A stretch of 10,642 nt of DNA from Candidatus Nanoarchaeia archaeon (GTDB lineage Archaea > Nanobdellota > Nanobdellia > Tiddalikarchaeales > Tiddalikarchaeaceae), in NCBI GenBank assembly GCA_028704265.1, contig JAQVLH010000024.1, positions 1 through 10,642 on the forward strand, in the 5' to 3' direction. Within the stretch, counting starts at the first letter, position 1; the number at the start of each line of letters is the position of its first letter. The notes below the pieces were generated by a model. It did not search any database. It was not told where the DNA came from and saw nothing but the letters and a program-made list of their open reading frames with translations. Below are positions 1 through 7,293 of the stretch, piece by piece. A program made the position numbers and the translations under genes.

Positions 1-1
1 A

Positions 2-817
2 TCAATTTTGCAGTCAGCGTCTTTTTGTTTAGATAAAGTAATACTGTCAGTAAAGAAAGCAACTCATAAGCAATACTTAGTAGTAAGTTTTCCGTTAATA
101 ACTTTATTTACTTTTATTATGTTTTTAATATTTAACCCTCCTTTTAATTTAGAATTACTTTACGGAAAATATTTATTATTAATAATATTATCAATTTCAA
201 TAACTATTGCTTCTAATTTAATATTTTATAATGCATTAAAAAAAGATTTTTTAGGAGAAATTCAAATAATTGAGCTTTTGAAAAATTTTCCATTAATAAT
301 TTTTGCAGCATTAATATTTCCTGATGAAAGAAATTACGTAAATATAATTCTTTCATTACTTGCTGCCGGAGCAGTAGCTTGGTCTCATTATGAAAAAAAA
401 AGTTTCAAAATAACTCAAGCAACTGTGATTTTATTATTATGGAATTTAATAGCAAGTCCGTTTAGGGGAATAATTTCAAAATCTTTGCTTGAAGTTTGGA
501 ATCCAATATCTTTGCAATTAATAATTGATGGAGCAATATCTATAGTTTTATTATTGCTATTTTATAAAAAAATTAAAAAATTGCCAAAAAAAGCAATGCC
601 TTATTTAATAATAACAAATATTCTGACTTCAATAGCTTGGGTTTTATATTATTACAGTTATCAAGCATCAGGGATAATTTATACAGTTTTAATTTTTTCA
701 TTACAGCCAATATTAGTTTATGTTGCATCTTTAATATTTTTTAAAGAGAAATTTAATTATAAAAAATTTACAGCATTTGTAATAATATTAATATCAATAA
801 TAATAACGCAACTATAA
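2..817 (+). CDS. DMT/EamA-like membrane transporter, 5'-truncated by window edge
   Basis: A polytopic membrane protein resembling the drug/metabolite transporter (EamA) superfamily, which moves small metabolites across the cytoplasmic membrane; the substrate cannot be told. The frame is open to the left edge. The first start-like codon is a TTG at 8, but it falls inside what looks like the first membrane helix (SASFCLDKVIL), so perhaps 15-25 residues are missing upstream. Counting from that TTG, about nine further hydrophobic segments follow (near 23-43, 54-76, 92-106, 110-127, 137-157, 168-186, 198-217, 221-246, 252-268). They form the two-fold repeat typical of ten-helix DMT proteins. Each half ends with the family pattern of a helix, a short acidic/basic turn (PDERNY at 105-110; FKEKFNYKKF at 245-254) and a last helix. 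The gene converges on asd, overlapping it by 6 bp. Family call fairly safe, function open. Confidence 0.72.
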   Translation, partial: SILQSASFCLDKVILSVKKATHKQYLVVSFPLITLFTFIMFLIFNPPFNLELLYGKYLLLIILSISITIASNLIFYNALKKDFLGEIQIIELLKNFPLIIFAALIFPDERNYVNIILSLLAAGAVAWSHYEKKSFKITQATVILLLWNLIASPFRGIISKSLLEVWNPISLQLIIDGAISIVLLLLFYKKIKKLPKKAMPYLIITNILTSIAWVLYYYSYQASGIIYTVLIFSLQPILVYVASLIFFKEKFNYKKFTAFVIILISIIITQL

Positions 818-1894
818 ATAATCCTTTGCAGCTAATAATTCAGCAGTAAGAATTGCTCCTCCAGCAGCACCCCTTATGGTGTTGTGAGACAATCCTATAA
901 ATTTAATGTCAAAGATGTCGCATTCTCTGAGCCTTCCGACGCTTACAGCCATTGCTTTATCATTATCTCTATCTTTTCTAGGCTGAGGTCTGTTTTCTTC
1001 ATTCAGATAAATTATTGGTTTCTTTGGAGCTGACGGAAGATTAAGTCTCTGAGGTTCTGAAGTAAAATTATTCCAAGTGCTAATTATTTCATCAAGACTT
1101 GGCTTAATGCCTACAAAGCTTAAATTAATGCTTGCAGTGTGTCCATTAATAACTGGCACTCTAGTGCAGGTTGCTGAGATTTTTAATTTATCATAATTAT
1201 TAATACTTTCATTAACAATATTCCCTAATATTTTCAAAGGTTCTAATTCAGTTTTCTCTTCCTCTCCTCCAATATAAGGAACAATGTTGTCAATAATGTC
1301 AAGAGATGGAACTCCAGGATATCCTGCTCCAGAAATTGCTTGCAAAGTTGTAGCAATAATTTTGTCAACAAAGTATCCATTTGCTATTAATGCATAAACA
1401 GGAGTCAAAAAACTTTGAATTGAACAATTCGGTTTTGTTACAACAAATCCTTTGGAAAAACCTCTGTTTTTTTTCTGAATACCAATCAATCCTAAATGAT
1501 TATAATTAATTTCAGGAATAATCATAGGAACATCTTTAGTCCACCTATGCGCTGAATTATTTGAAATAACTGGAATGCCTAATCTTGCATATTCCATTTC
1601 AGTATTACAAATTTCTTCCTTAGAAGATTCATAAGAAGAGAAAATAAAATCGCAAAGCTCTAAAGCTTTAGAAGGTTTAGAAGCATCAGCTAAAATTATA
1701 TTTTTTAATTTATTTGGTATTTCTTTGTCCATGAACCATTTATTTTCTAATGCTTGACTGTAAGTCTTGCTTTCATTTTTAGAAGAAGCAGCCAAATAAG
1801 TCACATTAAACCAAGGATGATTATTTAAAAGCAATGCATAATTCTGCCCAACAGCTCCAGTTGCTCCCAAAATACCAACATTAAACTTTTTCAT
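812..1894 (-). CDS. asd: aspartate-semialdehyde dehydrogenase (archaeal/fungal type)
   Basis: Catalyses the NADPH-dependent reduction of aspartyl-4-phosphate to aspartate-4-semialdehyde, the branch-point step towards lysine, threonine and methionine, in the cytoplasm. The 360-residue length fits the archaeal family. Visible motifs: Rossmann nucleotide-binding loop GATGAVGQ (10-17); nucleophile loop KPNCSIQ with Cys157; substrate-binding loop GAGYPG (189-194); the EEEKTE stretch (211-216); RVPVINGHT with Arg245 and the expected acid/base His252; and a C-terminal HNTIRGAAGG (337-346) that packs near the cofactor. All key residues are present, so the enzyme should be active. The start is supported by a TATA-like box about 27 nt upstream. 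No other gene of the pathway lies in the window. Related families that share the fold are ArgC and archaeal malonyl-CoA reductase; the EEEKTE and GHT motifs favour aspartate-semialdehyde dehydrogenase. Confidence 0.93.
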   Translation of the reverse strand: MKKFNVGILGATGAVGQNYALLLNNHPWFNVTYLAASSKNESKTYSQALENKWFMDKEIPNKLKNIILADASKPSKALELCDFIFSSYESSKEEICNTEMEYARLGIPVISNNSAHRWTKDVPMIIPEINYNHLGLIGIQKKNRGFSKGFVVTKPNCSIQSFLTPVYALIANGYFVDKIIATTLQAISGAGYPGVPSLDIIDNIVPYIGGEEEKTELEPLKILGNIVNESINNYDKLKISATCTRVPVINGHTASINLSFVGIKPSLDEIISTWNNFTSEPQRLNLPSAPKKPIIYLNEENRPQPRKDRDNDKAMAVSVGRLRECDIFDIKFIGLSHNTIRGAAGGAILTAELLAAKDYL

Positions 1895-1916
1895 TTTTAA
1901 TATTGATAGATTATAT

Positions 1917-1926
1917 AATATAAAAA
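1917..1926 (-). promoter_or_regulatory. TATA-like box of asd
   Basis: Read on the minus strand this is TTTTTATATT, centred about 27 nt before the asd ATG at 1894. This is the archaeal box A distance if transcription starts at the ATG itself (leaderless mRNA). No Shine-Dalgarno is seen before the ATG, which agrees. The rest of the 113-base gap 1895-2007 is AT-rich and shows nothing else I can name. In a sequence this AT-rich, single TATA matches are weak evidence. Confidence 0.45.
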
Positions 1927-2007
1927 ACTTGCCAATAAATAAAATTAGGAGATAATAATATAAAAATTAATGAATAATAAATTAATAGAATTGCAATAAA
2001 GTTAATT

Positions 2008-4896
2008 TTAACAACTTCCCTGTTGCAATATTCCATTACAGCATGAGTAAGTTCCGTTAGTAAATGAATCTAATAATAAATCATCTCCACAGCATGAATA
2101 ATTACTTCCATAACTATTTTCAATCCAATCAAATAAATAATATTCACATAATGTTTTATTTAAATCAACTGATGAATTTAAAACCTGTCCGTTAAAACAA
2201 AAAAAATCAGCTGAACTTATTGTACCATTATAAAAAGTATCTAATATTCCATCATCACCACAGCATGGGCTTGATTCGTTTCTAAAAAAATTAAGTGAAT
2301 CAAAATTTGGATCAGCATCCCACATTCCCCAATCTCCTTGAGTTAAAACTAATGTTAAAGGTCCTTCATAATTACCTAAAGTGTAATTAATTATTCTTGT
2401 TGGGTGAGAAAAAGAATGCCATGAATTAGACCATGAATAAGTATATTCTGCTCCACTAGCTGATCCATAAGTACATCTGTTAACACAATTAACAACTCTG
2501 GTGTCTAATATTATTCCTCCTGTTAAATTGCATCCTTTTCTTATAGTAATTGAGGGTAAAGGTTGTTCAAAATCATTATCAGTATTAAAATCCCTCCACA
2601 TTCCGCTTATTTGTATGCTTGTATTATTAATTAATGAGGCATTAAAGCAAGTGTATGCTGAAATATATCCTCCTCCTATTTCTCCAAAAAACCATAATGA
2701 ACCTGGATTAGGATTTCCTGAATCATTAAACCAACCTCCTGTCGGATATCCTCCTTGTGCAATGAATGACCATCCATTTATATTGCTATCAAAATTATTT
2801 TGATACATTGAATTTTCTATATTTCCATTAAACCAAGTGTGATCCCAATAATTGCAATTATATTCATAATTATCTAAGTCATCGCAATCTAAACTACATG
2901 AAGAGATATTTTCCCATAAATCACATACTCCATTACCGCAAGTATTTATACATTCTCCACTAACACAAGAACATACATCTCCAATGCATCCTGTTGAATA
3001 AATACACCCTTCATATTGTCCATTAATTTTATTTGTACTTATACATGAAGGCCCTGAACAATAATCAGTAGTGCATGGATTTGAATCTGAACAATTAAGA
3101 TAATTTCCTTGACAGCACCAAATAGTATTGTTATAAAAACCATCATTTATATCATCACCACAGCAAGGCCCATTAATTCCAGTGATCATATTATTTTTAG
3201 AATAATCAAATTTTCCATTTCCTCTATCAAGAGTTATTATATCTAAATCACCATCATTATCCATATCTCCTGCTGCTAAAAATGCAGGATAACCTAATGA
3301 TGAACCAAATCCTTGTCTTAAAGCAAAAGAACCATTACCTAAGTTTTTAAAAAAAGAGAATTGTCCTGTGGAATATTCAGGTATTATAACATCTAAAAAT
3401 CCATCATTATCCAAATCTGCAGAATATAACATATAAGGATTACTGCCTGTTGAATAATTAAGTTTTGGGCCAAAAGTGTTATTTCCTAAATTTTTAAAAA
3501 ATGAAAATTCATTTGAAGTTCTTTGCAAAGTTATTACATCTAAAAAGTTATCATTATCAAAATCCCCTAAGGATACACTTGAAATATAATTAACTGTTGA
3601 ATAATAAACTTCACGATTAAAAGAATCATTTCCTAAATTCCTATTATATGAAAATACTTTTGACATATAATCTGCGGAAATTATATCTATAAAACCATCA
3701 TTATCAATGTCACCAGCTGCAATATAATAAGGATAAGATCCTGTTGGAAAAGAACGTTTATCTTCAAAAAAACCATTACCTACATTTTTAAAATAAGAAA
3801 ATTGATTTGAACTCCTGTCAGCAGTCACTACATCTAAGAAACCATCATTATTCAAATCTGATACTATAATATGTATTGGAGAAGTTCCTGTAACATAACT
3901 AATCTTTGATTCAAAAGAACCATTACCCATATTTTTAAAATAAGAAAACTGATTTGAAATCCTATCAACAGTCACTACATCTAAGTATCCGTCATTGTTC
4001 ATGTCTCCTACTGCAATGCTATAAGGATAAGTCCCTGTTGGATATGAAACATTTGTTTCAAAAGAATCATTACCATTGTTTTTAAAATAAGAAAATTGAT
4101 TTAATGAATACTCTGCAATTAATATATCTAAATAATTATCATTATTCATATCGCCTAATACAACACTATAAGGCATAGTTATAGAATAATTATATTTTTT
4201 GTCAAAATCTAATAAACCCCCTAAATAGGTAAATCCTTTATTTTCACATAATTCTTTTCCACTCATACAATTTGATTTTTTTCCAGATAAGTCAAAGTTA
4301 TATAAATTATCAGCATCGGTTATAAATATTCCATGTACGCATGCAGCTGATGAATTGTAAAAAAAGTCATTATAATAATTATCTCCGCAACATGGGCCTG
4401 TTGAACCTAGTAAAGAACCTGTAAACCATGTATTACCATAGGTTTCTAAACATTGGATTCTTAAAACAGTTTCAGCATAAAAAAATCCTGCATCTTCAGT
4501 GTTTTTATTTGCAGGACTTATTGCCTGTGCAGTCTTTCCATTATTATATATTACTTTTATTTCCAAATCCTCACCTGCTTCCCTTGCAGTAAAATTAATC
4601 TCTTTCAATTCTCCTGGCTGAATTGGAGTATCAAGAGTGTAATTCAATAATTCTCCATTGACAAACATGACAACCTCAGTAACAGGAGTAGTTCCATCAT
4701 TTCTAACAATTGCTTTAGTACCAGTAATTGAGACTAAATTTAATCTAGAGTTATCTGCTCCTGGAAAAGATTCTAAATTGCCCTGAGCTTCCAAGTCAGT
4801 AACGCTTGAATTAATAAAAAAGAAAGCAGCAGCACTAGTAGCAATAGTCAACATGATTAATAAAATTACACTAATTACTGGAGTGATTGATTTCAT
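2008..4896 (-). CDS. membrane-anchored extracellular protein: pilin-like N-terminus, seven-bladed FG-GAP/VCBS propeller, CCGD cysteine modules
   Basis: Probable cell-surface adhesion or sensing protein; ligand unknown. Residues are numbered from the ATG at 4896 (962 aa). MKSITPVIS plus a hydrophobic helix (4-27) resembles archaeal type IV pilin/archaellin N-termini, with possible prepilin-peptidase cleavage after Ser3. A small beta-sandwich-like region follows (about 47-120). Seven D-x-[DN]-N-D-[GN]-x-x-D calcium-loop repeats begin at Asp249, 298, 347, 396, 445, 494 and 544, as in integrin-alpha-like FG-GAP/VCBS propellers. A Cys-rich stretch (602-671) contains NPCTTDYC and CGNGVCD motifs. 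Residues 697-870, rich in Gly, Trp and Asn, look like a beta-sandwich, perhaps carbohydrate-binding. Four CCGD motifs lie at 169-172, 578-581, 878-881 and 935-938. Asn-x-Ser/Thr sequons are abundant, fitting a glycosylated external protein. There is no C-terminal anchor. The ATG at 4941 would add 15 residues, overlap the helicase stop and spoil the pilin leader, so I prefer 4896. Domain classes are recognised; the biological role is inference. Confidence 0.82.
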   Translation of the reverse strand: MKSITPVISVILLIMLTIATSAAAFFFINSSVTDLEAQGNLESFPGADNSRLNLVSITGTKAIVRNDGTTPVTEVVMFVNGELLNYTLDTPIQPGELKEINFTAREAGEDLEIKVIYNNGKTAQAISPANKNTEDAGFFYAETVLRIQCLETYGNTWFTGSLLGSTGPCCGDNYYNDFFYNSSAACVHGIFITDADNLYNFDLSGKKSNCMSGKELCENKGFTYLGGLLDFDKKYNYSITMPYSVVLGDMNNDNYLDILIAEYSLNQFSYFKNNGNDSFETNVSYPTGTYPYSIAVGDMNNDGYLDVVTVDRISNQFSYFKNMGNGSFESKISYVTGTSPIHIIVSDLNNDGFLDVVTADRSSNQFSYFKNVGNGFFEDKRSFPTGSYPYYIAAGDIDNDGFIDIISADYMSKVFSYNRNLGNDSFNREVYYSTVNYISSVSLGDFDNDNFLDVITLQRTSNEFSFFKNLGNNTFGPKLNYSTGSNPYMLYSADLDNDGFLDVIIPEYSTGQFSFFKNLGNGSFALRQGFGSSLGYPAFLAAGDMDNDGDLDIITLDRGNGKFDYSKNNMITGINGPCCGDDINDGFYNNTIWCCQGNYLNCSDSNPCTTDYCSGPSCISTNKINGQYEGCIYSTGCIGDVCSCVSGECINTCGNGVCDLWENISSCSLDCDDLDNYEYNCNYWDHTWFNGNIENSMYQNNFDSNINGWSFIAQGGYPTGGWFNDSGNPNPGSLWFFGEIGGGYISAYTCFNASLINNTSIQISGMWRDFNTDNDFEQPLPSITIRKGCNLTGGIILDTRVVNCVNRCTYGSASGAEYTYSWSNSWHSFSHPTRIINYTLGNYEGPLTLVLTQGDWGMWDADPNFDSLNFFRNESSPCCGDDGILDTFYNGTISSADFFCFNGQVLNSSVDLNKTLCEYYLFDWIENSYGSNYSCCGDDLLLDSFTNGTYSCCNGILQQGSC
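3196..4179 (-). repeat. seven tandem 147-bp coding repeats (propeller blades)
   Basis: Seven coding repeats inside the surface-protein gene. The first Asp of each calcium loop is spaced 49, 49, 49, 49, 49 and 50 residues from the next, i.e. 147 bp with one extra codon before the last. Each repeat also carries a version of NQFSYFKNxGNxSF. Blades 2 and 3 are close at the DNA level: 3791-3850 and 3938-3997, exactly 147 bp apart, match at 52 of 60 positions by my count. Seven copies is the number needed to close one propeller. This is a protein-domain repeat, not a CRISPR array or mobile element. Confidence 0.88.
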
Positions 4897-4920
4897 TAAT
4901 AAGATTATATAATAAGATAA

Positions 4921-4929
4921 TTTAAAAAA
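4921..4929 (-). promoter_or_regulatory. TATA-like box before the surface-protein gene
   Basis: TTTTTTAAA on the minus strand, occupying about -33 to -25 relative to the preferred ATG at 4896. This is the expected box A position for a leaderless transcript and supports that start over the ATG at 4941, which lies upstream of the box. It sits in the short gap after the helicase stop, so the surface gene may have its own promoter as well as read-through from the helicase gene. A second AT-rich string (TTATATAA, about -11 to -18) is too close to the ATG to serve it. Confidence 0.4.
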
Positions 4930-4933
4930 GTAA

Positions 4934-6226
4934 TCAAACAATTTTTTTCTGCTCAGGATTCAAGAATTCATTAATTCTTTTATCAATAATAATATCACTT
5001 TTTCTTAAAGGCTTTGACAATTTAAGCCCATTAAGCGAAGTGCACCTGCTGAGCGCAACGTAGGCCTGGCCGTGAGCAAAAGCTCCTCCACCAAAATCAA
5101 TAGTAATATTGTCAAAAGTTTGCCCTTGGCTTTTATGAATAGTTAAAGCATAAGCCAATTTCAAAGGAAACTGCTTGAAAGTTGCAATAGTTTTTGAAGA
5201 AATTTTGTCATGCCTTTCATCATAATCATACCTTATTTTTTCATAAGTATGTTTATCAATGCCAACGAATCCTGCGCCTAATTTAATAGTAATTAACTCT
5301 TTGCTAATATCATGAACTATTCCAATGCTTCCATTATAATATAAAAAATCCGGATGATTTTTTGTAATCATTACTTTAGCGCCTATTTTTAATTCCAAAT
5401 CTTTATCCACTGGAAATTCTCTAAGCTCTCCAGTAACTTCGCCATTCAAAATTTTTTTATTTCCAGGCAATTTTTCAATTCTCATCCTATTAATATTTGA
5501 AGCATGCCAATTATTGCAAGTAAGAATAATAGACTCATCAGGCTCATGAGAAACCCTCGAATTAATAATTTTCAAAGAATCATCGCTGATATCTCCCAGC
5601 CTGATTTCATTCAAAATTTTTACAAAAGATTCTTCTTTTTGCCTGTAAACAGTATTTAATTCAACAGTATTAATACTAAATCTTTTGAAGCATTTAGCAT
5701 CAAAAAAATAAGGGGACTCGTAATAATTCGAAAAAACGTACTCAGAATCATTAGTTACTGGAGGTAATTGAAATAAGTCGCCGAACAATAATAATTGGCA
5801 TCCACCAAAAGGCTTCAAAGAATCATTCCCATTTACTCTCATAAATTTATCAATGCCATCCATTAAATCAGCCCTAATCATACTTGCCTCATCAATTATA
5901 ATGCAGTCGATTTTGCGGTAAATCTTGTTATTCTCCATTTTTTTTATCTGAGATTCAGTAATAATTCTAGGTGGAAATTTGAAAAAAGAGTGAATAGTTT
6001 GGCCGCTAACATTTAAAGCAGCAATGCCGGTTGGAGCTAAAATAATAAATTTCTTCCTAGTTTTTTGAGAAAAATATTTTAAAAAAGTTGATTTTCCAGT
6101 TCCTGCCTTTCCAGTAATAAAAAATGATTCTTTGCTATTTTCAATTTTTCTAAATAATTCAGTAAATTCATCGCCTAAATAATTGTCTTTATTGAACTCC
6201 ATAAGATTACTCATAACAAAAAACAT
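4934..6226 (-). CDS. PIF1-family superfamily 1B DNA helicase
   Basis: ATP-driven 5'-to-3' DNA helicase of the PIF1/RecD2-like group, expected to unwind DNA structures or forked DNA during replication and repair. Numbered from the ATG at 6226, the helicase motifs appear in order: Walker A GKAGTGKST (39-47); motif Ia APTGIAALNVSGQTIHSFF (64-82); motif II IIDEASM (110-116); PIF1-signature-like region leading into motif III GDLFQLPPV (149-157); motif IV ELNTVYRQ (189-196); motif V TIHKSQGQTFD (362-372); motif VI YVALSRCTSLNGL (389-401). All are intact, so an active enzyme is likely. At 430 residues it is a compact helicase core with almost no N-terminal extension. In-frame Met codons at 6214 (MSNLMEF) and 6202 are alternative starts; a TATA-like box at 6235-6243 fits a leaderless start at 6214 best. 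The gene is divergent from the AI-2E-family gene and upstream of the surface-protein gene on the same strand, without an obvious functional link. Confidence 0.9.
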   Translation of the reverse strand: MFFVMSNLMEFNKDNYLGDEFTELFRKIENSKESFFITGKAGTGKSTFLKYFSQKTRKKFIILAPTGIAALNVSGQTIHSFFKFPPRIITESQIKKMENNKIYRKIDCIIIDEASMIRADLMDGIDKFMRVNGNDSLKPFGGCQLLLFGDLFQLPPVTNDSEYVFSNYYESPYFFDAKCFKRFSINTVELNTVYRQKEESFVKILNEIRLGDISDDSLKIINSRVSHEPDESIILTCNNWHASNINRMRIEKLPGNKKILNGEVTGELREFPVDKDLELKIGAKVMITKNHPDFLYYNGSIGIVHDISKELITIKLGAGFVGIDKHTYEKIRYDYDERHDKISSKTIATFKQFPLKLAYALTIHKSQGQTFDNITIDFGGGAFAHGQAYVALSRCTSLNGLKLSKPLRKSDIIIDKRINEFLNPEQKKIV

Positions 6227-6234
6227 TATTCAAG

Positions 6235-6243
6235 TTATTTAAA
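6235..6243 (-). promoter_or_regulatory. TATA-like box of the helicase gene
   Basis: TTTAAATAA on the minus strand. Its centre (about 6239) is only 13 nt from the ATG at 6226 but 25 nt from the in-frame ATG at 6214, which is the archaeal box A spacing for a leaderless mRNA. It therefore suggests that translation starts at 6214, making a 426-residue protein. It lies within the 56-base divergent promoter region shared with the AI-2E-family gene. Confidence 0.42.
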
Positions 6244-6266
6244 CTTAACTACTATCTTGCCTGTAA

Positions 6267-6276
6267 TTTATTTAAA
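6267..6276 (+). promoter_or_regulatory. TATA-like box of the AI-2E-family gene
   Basis: TTTATTTAAA, centred near 6272. It is about 11 nt before the ATG at 6283, too close for box A, but about 29 nt before the in-frame ATG at 6301. This supports a leaderless transcript beginning at the second Met. It forms a back-to-back pair with the helicase box about 33 bp away. Confidence 0.42.
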
Positions 6277-6282
6277 TCAAAG

Positions 6283-7293
6283 ATGTATCAAAAAATCTTA
6301 ATGAAAAACAACAATAAGCTTCTTTTATTCATAGGAGTAATTTTATTTGCAATATTTTTAATTTATTTAAGCAGTTCTTTTTATCAATTAATAGTATTAA
6401 GTTTAATTATAGCTTATTTAGTTCATCCGTTAAAAAAAAAATTAATGGAAAAAATTTCAAGCGAAAATATTGCCTCAGCCCTTTCTTTGCTTATTGGCTC
6501 ATTATTAATTAGCTTTTTTTTAATAATATTATTAATTTCTTTATATAATAGTGTTTCAGGAATAAAAAATATATTAGCAAAAAGCCAAGATTTTGAATTA
6601 GCTTTTTTATCAATAACTTTGCTTAAAGATATTAATTTAAGCCAATTGCTAACAACTGCAGGACTAAATCAAATTTTCAACATTATACAATTCATAATTT
6701 TAATAGTTCCAAATTTAATTATAAATATAGTAATATTTATAGTCTTATTATTTTATTTTATAAAATATTGGGAAGATATAATAAGCGTAATAAAAGGGCT
6801 TGTTCCTCCTGGAGAAATAAAATATTTTAATATATTTTTTTCAAAAATTGATGTAATTATGAAATCAATATTCCAAACTCAATTTTTAACAGCATTAATA
6901 CAATCAATAATAATTTTTATATTTTTATTATTCCTTCAAGTGCCATACTCTTTTGAATTAACACTTTTTACATTCATAATGTGCTTTTTAAGTATTACTT
7001 CAATGGTTGTTCCAGTGGGGGTAAATTTATATTATTTATATTTAGGAATAACTACAGGGGATTTTATGACATTTATAATAACTCTTGCATTTTCAGGATT
7101 TATTTTCATAATTGATGATTTTATTAAACCAGCTATAAGTAAAAAATTAGCAAACACTAACCCTGTTGTTTTTTTATTAGGAGTATTTGGAGGACTTTCA
7201 ACCTTAGGGTTTACTGGATTTATAATAGGGCCATTAATAACAACTTCATTGTATACTCTTTTTCAAATAGCTTATACTGAAAAAATTGATTAA
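6283..7293 (+). CDS. AI-2E/PerM-family membrane transporter
   Basis: Polytopic membrane protein of the AI-2E family exporter-like group (PerM/TqsA/YtvI relatives). Characterised members include an autoinducer-2 exporter and sodium/proton antiporters, so the substrate cannot be assigned here. Numbered from the ATG at 6283, hydrophobic segments lie near 13-31, 33-49, 65-90, 138-162, 203-221, 226-246, 263-280 and 295-328. A more polar stretch (about 91-135) follows the third segment and another (163-200) follows the fourth, as usual for the family. The C-terminal signature is visible: a DDFIKPAIS motif (278-286), then a glycine-rich GVFGGLSTLGFTGFIIGPL (300-318). Length 336 is typical. A second Met at residue 7 (6301, MKNNNK) is the better start by promoter spacing. 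It lies 34 bp upstream of the oxidoreductase genes on the same strand; a shared transcript is possible but a functional link is not shown. Confidence 0.88.
   Translation: MYQKILMKNNNKLLLFIGVILFAIFLIYLSSSFYQLIVLSLIIAYLVHPLKKKLMEKISSENIASALSLLIGSLLISFFLIILLISLYNSVSGIKNILAKSQDFELAFLSITLLKDINLSQLLTTAGLNQIFNIIQFIILIVPNLIINIVIFIVLLFYFIKYWEDIISVIKGLVPPGEIKYFNIFFSKIDVIMKSIFQTQFLTALIQSIIIFIFLLFLQVPYSFELTLFTFIMCFLSITSMVVPVGVNLYYLYLGITTGDFMTFIITLAFSGFIFIIDDFIKPAISKKLANTNPVVFLLGVFGGLSTLGFTGFIIGPLITTSLYTLFQIAYTEKID

Noticed and set aside
812..1894. ArgC or malonyl-CoA reductase as the identity of the dehydrogenase
   Set aside because: These share the fold, but the PNCS nucleophile context together with EEEKTE and RVPVxxGHT fits aspartate-semialdehyde dehydrogenase of the archaeal/fungal type better. 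Malonyl-CoA reductase cannot be strictly excluded without a tree.
1895..2007. Possible small RNA or tRNA in the largest gap
   Set aside because: The 113 bases are low-complexity AT-rich sequence with no cloverleaf, no GC-rich stem and no conserved tRNA box; only the asd promoter is supported.
2501..2803. 100-codon ORF on the plus strand
   Set aside because: It lies wholly antisense inside the surface-protein gene, whose frame is clearly coding with domain motifs. Its peptide has no recognisable feature, and no promoter or ribosome-binding site precedes it.
3196..4179. Regular repeats that might suggest a CRISPR array or a tandem satellite
   Set aside because: The period is 147 bp, copies are diverged, the reading frame is kept throughout and each unit encodes a calcium-binding propeller blade.
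4897..4941. Upstream ATG at 4941 as the start of the surface protein
   Set aside because: It would overlap the helicase stop, place the start upstream of the TATA-like box and add a hydrophobic 15-residue extension before an otherwise typical pilin-like leader.
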